A stretch of DNA of 64,000 nucleotides, taken from Lasioglossum baleicum. Its lineage: Eukaryota > Arthropoda > Insecta > Hymenoptera > Halictidae. Below, in pieces: positions 40,315 to 54,573 of the stretch. The stretch lies in the NCBI RefSeq assembly GCF_051020765.1, contig NW_027469122.1, positions 766,917 through 830,916 of the forward strand, read 5' to 3'. The notes beneath the pieces are model-generated. The model had not been told where the DNA came from, made no database searches, and saw only the letters and a program-made list of their open reading frames with translations. The position numbers and the translations under genes are program-made. Each line of letters begins with the position of its first letter. Within the stretch, counting starts at the first letter, position 1.

Positions 40315-43300
40315 CTTAACGAATAACGCATAACGCATAACGCAAAACGCCTAACGCGTAACGCGTAACGCCTAACGCGTAACGCGTAACGCTTAACGAA
40401 TAACGCATAACGCATAACGCATAACGCATAACGCATGACGCATGACGCATGACGCATGACGCATGACGCATGACGCATGACGCATGACGCATGACGCATG
40501 ACGCATGACGCATGACGCATGACGCACGACGCATAACGCATGACGCATAACGCATCACGCATAACGCATAACGCATAACGCATAACGCATAACGCATAAC
40601 GCATAACGCATAACGCATAACGCATAACGCATAACGCATAACGCATAACGCATAACGCATAACGCATAACGCATAACGCATAACGCATAACGCATGACGC
40701 ATAACGCATAACGCATAACGCATAACGCATAACGCATAACGCATAACGCATAACGCATAACGCATAACGCATAACGCATAACGCATAACGCATAACGCAT
40801 AACGCATAACGCATAACGCATAACGCATAACGCATAACGCATAACGCATAACGCATAACGCATAACGCATAACGCTTAACGAATAACGCATAACGCATAA
40901 CGCATAACGCATGACGCATGACGCATGACGCATGACGCATGACGCATGACGCATGACGCATGACGCATGACGCATGACGCATAACGCATGACGCATAACG
41001 CATAACGCATAACGCATAACGCATAACGCATAACGCATAACGCATAACGCATAACGCATAACGCATAACGCATAACGCATAACGCATAACGCATAACGCA
41101 TAACGCATAACGCATAACGCATAACGCATAACGCATAACGCATAACGCATAACGCATAACGCATAACGCATAACGCATAACGCATAACGCATAACGCATA
41201 ACGCATAACGCATAACGCATAACGCATAACGCTTAACGAATAACGAATAACGCATAACGCATAACGCATAACGCTTAACGAATAACGCATACCGCATAAC
41301 GCATAACGCATAACGCATAACGCATAACGCATGACGCATGACGCATGACGCATGACGCATGACGCATAACGCATGACGCATGACGCATAACGCATAACGC
41401 ATAACGCATAACGCATAACGCATAACGCATAACGCATAACGCATAACGCATAACGCATAACGCATAACGCATAACGCATAACGCGTAACGCGTAACGCGT
41501 AACGCATAACGCATAACGCATAACGCATAACGCATAACGCATAACGCATAACGCATATCGCATAACGCATAACGCTCAATGAAAAAGTCATAACGCATAA
41601 CGCATATCGCATAACCCATAACGAATAACGCATAACGCATAACGCATAACGCATAACGCATAACGCATAACGCATAACGCATAACGCATAACGCATGACG
41701 CATGACGCATGACGCATGACGCATGACGCATAACGCATGACGCATGACGCATAACGCATAACGCATAACGCATAACGCATAACGCATAACGCATAACGCA
41801 TAACGCATAACGCATAACGCATAACGCATAACACATAACGCATAACGCATAACGCATAACGCATAACGCATAACGCATAACGCATAACGCATAACGCATA
41901 ACGCATAACGCATAACGCATAACGCATAACGCATAACGCATAACGCATAACGCATAACGCATAACGCATAACGCATAACGCATAACGCATAACGCATAAC
42001 GCATAACGCTTAACGAATAACGCATAACGCATAACGCATAACGCATGACGCATGACGCATGACGCATGACGCATGACGCATGACGCATAACGCATGACGC
42101 ATGACGCATGACGCATAACGCATGACGCATAACGCATAACGCATAACGCATAACGCATAACGCATAACGCATAACGCATAACGCATAACGCATAACGCAT
42201 AACGCATAACGCTTAACGAATAACGCATAACGCATAACGCATAACGCATGACGCATGACGCATGACGCATAACGCATAACGCATGACGCATGACGCATAA
42301 CGCATAACGCATAACGCATAACGCATAACGCATAACGCATAACGCATAACGCATAACGCATAACGCATAACGCATAACGCATAACGCATAACGCATAACG
42401 CATAACGCATAACGCATAACGCATAACGCATAACGCATAACGCATAACGCATAACGCATAACGCATAACGCATAACGCATAACGCTTAACGAATAACGCA
42501 TACCGCATAACGCATAACGCATAACGCATAACGCATGACGCATGACGCATGACGCATGACGCATGACGCATAACGCATGACGCATGACGCATAACGCATA
42601 ACGCATAACGCATAACGCATAACGCATAACGCATAACGCATAACGCATAACGCATAACGCATAACGCATAACGCGTAACGCGTAACGCGTAACGCGTAAC
42701 GCATAACGCATAACGCATAACGCATAACGCATAACGCATAACGCATAACGCATATCGCATAACGCATAACGCTCAATGAAAAAGTCATAACGCATAACGC
42801 ATATCGCATAACCCATAACGAATAACGCATAACGCATAACGCATAACGCATAACGCATAACGCATAACGCATAACGCATAACGCATAACGCATAACGCAT
42901 AACGCATAACGCATAACGCATAACGCATAACGCATAACGCATAACGCATAACGCATAACGCATAACGCATAACGCATAACGCATAACGCATAACGCATAA
43001 CGCATAACGCATAACGCATAACGCATAACGCATAACGCATAACGCATAACGCATAACGCATAACGCATAACGCATAACGCATAACGCATAACGCATAACG
43101 CATAACGCATAACGCATAACGCATAACGCATAACGCATAACGCATAACGCATAACGCATAACGCATAACGCATAACGCATAACGCATAACGCATAACGCA
43201 TAACGCATGACGCATGACGCATAACGCATGACGCATGACGCATGACGCATAACGCATGACGCATAACGCATAACGCATAACGCATAACGCATAACGCATA

Positions 43301-46300
43301 ACGCATAACGCATAACGCATAACGCATAACGCATAACGCATAACGCATAACGCATAACGCATAACGCATAACGCATAACGCATAACGCATAACGCATAAC
43401 GCATAACGCATAACGCATAACGCATAACGCATAACGCATAACGCATAACGCATAACGCATAACGCATAACGCATAACGCATAACGCATAACGCATAACGC
43501 ATAACGCATAACGCATAACGCTTAACGAATAACGAATAACGCATAACGCATAACGCGTAACGCGTAACGCCTAACGCGTAACGCATAACGCATAACGCAT
43601 AACGCATAACGCTTAACGAATAACGCATAACGCATAACGCATAACGCATGACGCATGACGCATGACGCATAACGCATAACGCATGACGCATGACGCATAA
43701 CGCATAACGCATAACGCATAACGCATAACGCATAACGCATAACGCATAACGCATAACGCATAACGCATAACGCATAACGCATAACGCATAACGCATAACG
43801 CATAACGCTTAACGAATAACGCATACCGCATAACGCATAACGCATAACGCATAACGCATAACGCATAACGCATAACGCATAACGCATAACGCATAACGCA
43901 TAACGCATAACGCATAACGCATAACGCATAACGCATAACGCATAACGCATAACGCATAACGCATAACGCATAACGCATAACGCATAACGCATAACGCATA
44001 ACGCATAACGCATAACGCATAACGCATAACGCATAACGCATAACGCATAACGCATAACGCATAACGCATAACGCATAACGCATAACGCATAACGCATAAC
44101 GCATAACGCATAACGCTTAACGAATAACGAATAACGCATAACGCATAACGCGTAACGCGTAACGCCTAACGCCTAACGCGTAACGCATAACGCATAACGC
44201 ATAACGCATAACGCTTAACGAATAACGCATAACGCATAACGCATAACGCATGACGCATGACGCATGACGCATAACGCATAACGCATGACGCATGACGCAT
44301 AACGCATAACGCATAACGCATAACGCATAACGCATAACGCATAACGCATAACGCCTAACGCATAACGCATAACGCATAACGCATAACGCATAACGCATAA
44401 CGCATAACGCATAACGCATAACGCATAACGCATAACGCATAACGCATAACGCATAACGCATAACGCATAACGCATAACGCATAACGCATAACGCATAACG
44501 CATAACGCATAACGCATAACGCATAACGCATAACGCATAACGCATAACGCATAACGCATAACGCATAACGCATAACGCATAACGCATAACGCATAACGCA
44601 TAACGCTTAACGAATAACGAATAACGCATAACGCATAACGCATAACGCTTAACGAATAACGCATACCGCATAACGCATAACGCATAACGCATAACGCATA
44701 ACGCATAACGCATGACGCATGACGCATGACGCATGACGCATGACGCATAACGCATGACGCATGACGCATAACGCATAACGCATAACGCATAACGCATAAC
44801 GCATAACGCATAACGCATAACGCATAACGCATAACGCATAACGCATAACGCATAACGCATAACGCGTAACGCGTAACGCGTAACGCATAACGCATAACGC
44901 ATAACGCATAACGCATAACGCATAACGCATAACGCATATCGCATAACGCATAACGCTCAATGAAAAAGTCATAACGCATAACGCATATCGCATAACCCAT
45001 AACGAATAACGCATAACGCATAACGCATAACGCATAACGCATAACGCATAACGCATAACGCATAACGCATAACGCATAACGCATGACGCATGACGCATGA
45101 CGCATGACGCATGACGCATAACGCATGACGCATGACGCATAACGCATAACGCATAACGCATAACGCATAACGCATAACGCATAACGCATAACGCATAACG
45201 CATAACGCATAACGCATAACACATAACGCATAACGCATAACGCATAACGCATAACGCATAACGCATAACGCATAACGCATAACGCATAACGCATAACGCA
45301 TAACGCATAACGCATAACGCATAACGCATAACGCATAACGCATAACGCATAACGCATAACGCATAACGCATAACGCATAACGCATAACGCATAACGCATA
45401 ACGCTTAACGAATAACGCATAACGCATAACGCATAACGCATGACGCATGACGCATGACGCATGACGCATGACGCATGACGCATAACGCATGACGCATGAC
45501 GCATGACGCATAACGCATGACGCATAACGCATAACGCATAACGCATAACGCATAACGCATAACGCATAACGCATAACGCATAACGCATAACGCATAACGC
45601 ATAACGCTTAACGAATAACGCATAACGCATAACGCATAACGCATGACGCATGACGCATGACGCATAACGCATAACGCATGACGCATGACGCATAACGCAT
45701 AACGCATAACGCATAACGCATAACGCATAACGCATAACGCATAACGCATAACGCATAACGCATAACGCATAACGCATAACGCATAACGCATAACGCATAA
45801 CGCATAACGCATAACGCATAACGCATAACGCATAACGCATAACGCATAACGCATAACGCATAACGCTTAACGAATAACGCATACCGCATAACGCATAACG
45901 CATAACGCATAACGCATGACGCATGACGCATGACGCATAACGCATGACGCATGACGCATAACGCATAACGCATAACGCATAACGCATAACGCATAACGCA
46001 TAACGCATAACGCATAACGCATAACGCATAACGCATAACGCGTAACGCGTAACGCGTAACGCGTAACGCATAACGCATAACGCATAACGCATAACGCATA
46101 ACGCATAACGCATAACGCATATCGCATAACGCATAACGCTCAATGAAAAAGTCATAACGCATAACGCATATCGCATAACCCATAACGAATAACGCATAAC
46201 GCATAACGCATAACGCATAACGCATAACGCATAACGCATAACGCATAACGCATAACGCATAACGCATAACGCATAACGCATAACGCATAACGCATAACGC

Positions 46301-49300
46301 ATAACGCATAACGCATAACGCATAACGCATAACGCATAACGCATAACGCATAACGCATAACGCATAACGCATAACGCATAACGCATAACGCATAACGCAT
46401 AACGCATAACGCATAACGCATAACGCATAACGCATAACGCATAACGCATAACGCATAACGCATAACGCATAACGCATAACGCATAACGCATAACGCATAA
46501 CGCATAACGCGTAACGCGTAACGCGTAACGCGTAACGCATAACGCATAACGCATAACGCATAACGCATAACGCATAACGCATAACGCATATCGCATAACG
46601 CATAACGCTCAATGAAAAAGTCATAACGCATAACGCATATCGCATAACCCATAACGAATAACGCATAACGCATAACGCATAACGCATAACGCATAACGCA
46701 TAACGCATAACGCATAACGCATAACGCATAACGCATAACGCATAACGCATAACGCATAACGCATAACGCATAACGCATAACGCATAACGCATAACGCATA
46801 ACGCATAACGCATAACGCATAACGCATAACGCATAACGCATAACGCATAACGCATAACGCATAACGCATAACGCATAACGCATAACGCATAACGCATAAC
46901 GCATAACGCATAACGCATAACGCATAACGCATAACGCATAACGCATAACGCATAACGCATAACGCATAACGCATAACGCATAACGCATGACGCATGACGC
47001 ATAACGCATGACGCATGACGCATGACGCATAACGCATAACGCATAACGCATAACGCATAACGCATAACGCATAACGCATAACGCATAACGCATAACGCAT
47101 AACGCATAACGCATAACGCATAACGCATAACGCATAACGCATAACGCATAACGCATAACGCATAACGCATAACGCATAACGCATAACGCATAACGCATAA
47201 CGCATAACGCATAACGCATAACGCATAACGCATAACGCATAACGCATAACGCATAACGCATAACGCATAACGCATAACGCATAACGCATAACGCATAACG
47301 CATAACGCTTAACGAATAACGAATAACGCATAACGCATAACGCGTAACGCGTAACGCCTAACGCGTAACGCATAACGCATAACGCATAACGCATAACGCT
47401 TAACGAATAACGCATAACGCATAACGCATAACGCATGACGCATGACGCATGACGCATAACGCATAACGCATGACGCATGACGCATAACGCATAACGCATA
47501 ACGCATAACGCATAACGCATAACGCATAACGCATAACGCATAACGCATAACGCATAACGCATAACGCATAACGCATAACGCATAACGCTTAACGAATAAC
47601 GCATACCGCATAACGCATAACGCATAACGCATAACGCATAACGCATAACGCATAACGCATAACGCATAACGCATAACGCATAACGCATAACGCATAACGC
47701 ATAACGCATAACGCATAACGCATAACGCATAACGCATAACGCATAACGCATAACGCATAACGCATAACGCATAACGCATAACGCATAACGCATAACGCAT
47801 AACGCATAACGCATAACGCATAACGCATAACGCATAACGCATAACGCATAACGCATAACGCATAACGCATAACGCTTAACGAATAACGAATAACGCATAA
47901 CGCATAACGCGTAACGCGTAACGCCTAACGCCTAACGCGTAACGCATAACGCATAACGCATAACGCATAACGCTTAACGAATAACGCATAACGCATAACG
48001 CATAACGCATGACGCATGACGCATGACGCATAACGCATAACGCATAACGCATAACGCATAACGCATAACGCATAACGCATAACGCATAACGCATAACGCC
48101 TAACGCATAACGCATAACGCATAACGCATAACGCATAACGCATAACGCATAACGCATAACGCATAACGCATAACGCATAACGCATAACGCATAACGCATA
48201 ACGCATAACGCATAACGCATAACGCATAACGCATAACGCATAACGCTTAACGAATAACGCATACCGCATAACGCATAACGCATAACGCATAACGCATGAC
48301 GCATGACGCATGACGCATGACGCATGACGCATAACGCATGACGCATGACGCATAACGCATAACGCATAACGCATAACGCATAACGCATAACGCATAACGC
48401 ATAACGCATAACGCATAACGCATAACGCGTAACGCGTAACGCGTAACGCGTAACGCATAACGCATAACGCATAACGCATAACGCATAACGCATAACGCAT
48501 AACGCATAACGCATATCGCATAACGCATAACGCTCAATGAAAAAGTCATAACGCATAACGCATATCGCATAACCCATAACGAATAACGCATAACGCATAA
48601 CGCATAACGCATAACGCATAACGCATAACGCATGACGCATGACGCATAACGCATGACGCATGACGCATGACGCATAACGCATGACGCATAACGCATAACG
48701 CATAACGCATAACGCATAACGCATAACGCATAACGCATAACGCATAACGCATAACGCATAACGCATAACGCATAACGCATAACGCATAACGCATAACGCA
48801 TAACGCATAACGCATAACGCATAACGCATAACGCATAACGCATAACGCATAACGCATAACGCATAACGCATAACGCATAACGCATAACGCATAACGCATA
48901 ACGCATAACGCATAACGCATAACGCATAACGCATAACGCATAACGCATAACGCTTAACGAATAACGAATAACGCATAACGCATAACGCGTAACGCGTAAC
49001 GCCTAACGCGTAACGCATAACGCATAACGCATAACGCATAACGCTTAACGAATAACGCATAACGCATAACGCATAACGCATGACGCATGACGCATGACGC
49101 ATAACGCATAACGCATGACGCATGACGCATAACGCATAACGCATAACGCATAACGCATAACGCATAACGCATAACGCATAACGCATAACGCATAACGCAT
49201 AACGCATAACGCATAACGCATAACGCATAACGCTTAACGAATAACGCATACCGCATAACGCATAACGCATAACGCATAACGCATAACGCATAACGCATAA

Positions 49301-50226
49301 CGCATAACGCATAACGCATAACGCATAACGCATAACGCATAACGCATAACGCATAACGCATAACGCATAACGCATAACGCATAACGCATAACGCATAACG
49401 CATAACGCATAACGCATAACGCATAACGCATAACGCATAACGCATAACGCATAACGCATAACGCATAACGCATAACGCATAACGCATAACGCTTAACGAA
49501 TAACGAATAACGCATAACGCGTAACGCGTAACGCGTAACGCCTAACGCCTAACGCGTAACGCATAACGCATAACGCATAACGCATAACGCTTAACGAATA
49601 ACGCATAACGCATAACGCATAACGCATGACGCATGACGCATGACGCATAACGCATAACGCATGACGCATGACGCATAACGCATAACGCATAACGCATAAC
49701 GCATAACGCATAACGCATAACGCATAACGCCTAACGCATAACGCATAACGCATAACGCATAACGCATAACGCATAACGCATAACGCATAACGCATAACGC
49801 ATAACGCATAACGCATAACGCATAACGCATAACGCATAACGCATAACGCATAACGCATAACGCATAACGCTTAACGAATAACGCATACCGCATAACGCAT
49901 AACGCATAACGCATAACGCATGACGCATGACGCATGACGCATGACGCATGACGCATGACGCATAACGCATGACGCATGACGCATAACGCATAACGCATAA
50001 CGCATAACGCATAACGCATAACGCATAACGCATAACGCATAACGCATAACGCATAACGCATAACGCGTAACGCGTAACGCGTAACGCGTAACGCATAACG
50101 CATAACGCATAACGCATAACGCATAACGCATAACGCATAACGCATAACGCATATCGCATAACGCATAACGCTCAATGAAAAAGTCATAACGCATAACGCA
50201 TATCGCATAACCCATAACGAATAACG
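40315..50226. repeat. Satellite domain R3: cassette modules plus CCTAACG marks
   Basis: Same cassette module as R1, with additional blocks in which CTTAACG, two AATAACG, canonical units, CGTAACG pairs and one or two CCTAACG precede another CTTAACG (for example 43521, 44114, 47308, 47875, 48955 and 49493). Cassettes start at 41575, 42772, 44956, 46139, 46608, 48533 and 50171. CATACCG near 43823, 47603 and 49247 is followed by long canonical runs without CATGACG or cassette, so some modules are internally deleted. Confidence 0.8.
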
Positions 50227-53200
50227 CATAACGCATAACGCATAACGCATAACGCATAACGCATAACGCATAACGCATAACGCATAACGCATAACGCATA
50301 ACGCATAACGCATAACGCATAACGCATAACGCATAACGCATAACGCATAACGCATAACGCATAACGCATAACGCATAACGCATAACGCATAACGCATAAC
50401 GCATAACGCATAACGCATAACGCATAACGCATAACGCATAACGCATAACGCATAACGCATAACGCATAACGCATAACGCATAACGCATAACGCATAACGC
50501 ATAACGCATAACGCATAACGCATGATGCATGACGCGTAACGCGTAACGCGTAACGCATAACGCATAACGCATAACGCATAACGCATAACGCATAACGCAT
50601 AACGCATAACGCATAACGCATAACGCATAACGCATAACGCATAACGCATAACGCATAACGCATAACGCATAACGCATAACGCATAACGCATAACGCATAA
50701 CGCATAACGCATAACGCATAACGCATAACGCATAACGCATAACGCATAACGCATAACGCATAACGCATAACGCATAACGCATAACGCATAACGCATAACG
50801 CATAACGCATAACGCATAACGCATAACGCATAACGCATAACGCATAACGCATAACGCATAACGCATAACGCATAACGCATAACGCATAACGCATAACGCA
50901 TAACGCATAACGCATAACGCATAACGCATAACGCATAACGCATAACGCATAACGCATAACGCATAACGCATAACGCATAACGCATAACGCATAACGCATA
51001 ACGCATGACGCATAACGCATAACGCATAACGCATAACGCATAACGCATAACGCATAACGCATAACGCATAACGCATAACGCATAACGCATAACGCATAAC
51101 GCATAACGCATAACGCATAACGCATAACGCATAACGCATGATGCATGACGCGTAACGCGTAACGCGTAACGCATAACGCATAACGCATAACGCATAACGC
51201 ATAACGCATAACGCATAACGCATAACGCATAACGCATAACGCATAACGCATAACGCATAACGCATAACGCATAACGCATAACGCATAACGCATAACGCAT
51301 AACGCATAACGCATAACGCATAACGCATAACGCATAACGCATAACGCATAACGCATAACGCATAACGCATAACGCATAACGCATAACGCATAACGCATAA
51401 CGCATAACGCATAACGCATAACGCATAACGCATAACGCATAACGCATAACGCATAACGCATAACGCATAACGCATAACGCATAACGCATAACGCATAACG
51501 CATAACGCATAACGCATAACGCATAACGCATAACGCATAACGCATAACGCATAACGCATAACGCATAACGCATAACGCATAACGCATAACGCATAACGCA
51601 TAACGCATAACGCATAACGCATAACGCATAACGCATGACGCATAACGCATAACGCATAACGCATAACGCATAACGCATAACGCATAACGCATAACGCATA
51701 ACGCATAACGCATAACGCATAACGCATAACGCATAACGCATAACGCATAACGCATAACGCATAACGCATAACGCATAACGCTTAACGAATAACGCATCAC
51801 GCATAACGCATGACGCATGACGCATGACGCATGACGCATGACGCATGACGCATGACGCATGACGCATGACGCATGACGCATGACGCATGACGCATAACGC
51901 ATGACGCATAACGCATAACGCATAACGCATAACGCATAACGCATAACGCATAACGCATAACGCATAACGCATAACGCATAACGCATAACGCATAACGCAT
52001 AACGCATAACGCATAACGCATAACGCATAACGCATAACGCATAACGCATAACGCATAACGCATAACGCATAACGCATAACGCATAACGCATAACGCATAA
52101 CGCATAACGCATAACGCATAACGCATAACGCATAACGCATAACGCATAACGCATAACGCATAACGCATAACGCATAACGCATAACGCATAACGCATAACG
52201 CATAACGCATAACGCATAACGCATAACGCATAACGCATAACGCATAACGCATAACGCATAACGCATAACGCATAACGCATAACGCATAACGCATAACGCA
52301 TAACGCATAACGCATAACGCATAACGCATAACGCATGACGCATAACGCATGACGCATAACGCATAACGCATAACGCATAACGCATAACGCATAACGCATA
52401 ACGCATAACGCATAACGCATAACGCATAACGCATAACGCATAACGCATAACGCATAACGCATAACGCATAACGCATAACGCATAACGCATAACGCATAAC
52501 GCATAACGCATAACGCATAACGCATAACGCATAACGCATAACGCATAACGCTTAACGAATAACGCATAACGCATAACGCATAACGCATAACGCATGACGC
52601 ATGACGCATGACGCATGACGCATGACGCATGACGCATGACGCATGACGCATGACGCATGACGCATGACGCATAACGCATGACGCATAACGCATAACGCAT
52701 AACGCATAACGCATAACGCATAACGCATAACGCATAACGCATAACGCATAACGCATAACGCATAACGCATAACGCATAACGCATAACGCATAACGCATAA
52801 CGCATAACGCATAACGCATAACGCATAACGCATAACGCATAACGCATAACGCATAACGCATAACGCATAACGCATAACGCATAACGCATAACGCATAACG
52901 CATAACGCATAACGCATAACGCATAACGCATAACGCATAACGCATAACGCATAACGCATAACGCATAACGCATAACGCATAACGCATAACGCATAATCCA
53001 TAACGCATAACACATAACGCATAACGCATAACGCATAACGCATAACGCATAACGCATAACGCGTAACGCGTAACGCGTAACGCGTAACGCATAACGCATA
53101 ACGAATAACGCATAACGCATAACGCATAACGCATAACGCATAACGCATAACGCATAACGCATAACGCATAACGCATAACGCATAACGCATAACGCATAAC

Positions 53201-54573
53201 GCATAACGCATAACGCATAACGCATAACGCATAACGCATAACGCATAACGCATAACGCATAACGCATAACGCATAACGCATAACGCATAACGCATAACGC
53301 ATAACGCATAACGCATAACGCATAACGCATAACGCATAACGCATAACGCATAACGCATAACGCATAACGCGTAACGCGTAACGCGTAACGCGTAACGCAT
53401 AACGCATAACGAATAACGCATAACGCATAACGCATAACGCATAACGCATAACGCATAACGCATAACGCATAACGCATAACGCATAACGCATAACGCATAA
53501 CGCATAACGCATAACGCATAACGCATAACGCATAACGCATAACGCATAACGCATAACGCATAACGCATAACGCATAACGCATAACGCATAACGCATAACG
53601 CATAACGCATAACGCATAACGCATAACGCATAACGCATAACGCATAACGCATAACGCATAACGCATAACGCATATCGCATAACCCATAACGAATAACGCA
53701 TAACGCATAACGCATAACGCATAACGCATAACGCATAACGCATAACGCATAACGCATAACGCATAACGCATAACGCATAACGCATAACGCATAACGCATA
53801 ACGCATAACGCATAACGCATAACGCATAACGCATAACGCATAACGCATAACGCATAACGCATAACGCATAACGCATAACGCATAACGCATAACGCATAAC
53901 GCATAACGCATAACGCATAACGCATAACGCATAACGCATAACGCATAACGCATAACGCATAACGCATAACGCATAACGCATAACGCATAACGCATGACGC
54001 ATAACGCATAACGCATAACGCATAACGCATAACGCATAACGCATAACGCATAACGCATAACGCATAACGCATAACGCATAACGCATAACGCATAACGCAT
54101 AACGCATAACGCATAACGCATAACGCATAACGCATAACGCATAACGCATAACGCATAACGCATAACGCATAACGCATAACGCATAACGCATAACGCATAA
54201 CGCATAACGCATAACGCATAACGCATAACGCATAACGCATAACGCATAACGCATAACGCATAACGCATAACGCATAACGCATAACGCATAACGCATAACG
54301 CATAACGCATAACGCATAACGCATAACGCATAACGCATAACGCATAACGCATAACGCATAACGCATAACGCATAACGCATAACGCATAACGCATAACGCA
54401 TAACGCATAACGCATAACGCATAACGCATAACGCATAACGCATAACGCATAACGCATAACGCATAACGCATAACGCATAACGCATAACGCATAACGCATA
54501 ACGCATAACGCATAACGCATAACGCATAACGCATAACGCATACCGCATAACGCATAACGCATAACGCATAACG
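50227..54573. repeat. Satellite domain R4: nearly homogeneous canonical array
   Basis: Long canonical runs with sparse marks: CATGATG, CATGACG, three CGTAACG starting at 50521 and again at 51137 (616 bp apart), two CATGACG clusters after CTTAACG at 51781 and 52551, four CGTAACG at about 53062 and 53371, and a CATATCG, CATAACC, AATAACG group near 53672-53696. The 14-bp cassette is absent from here to the window end. Confidence 0.8.
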
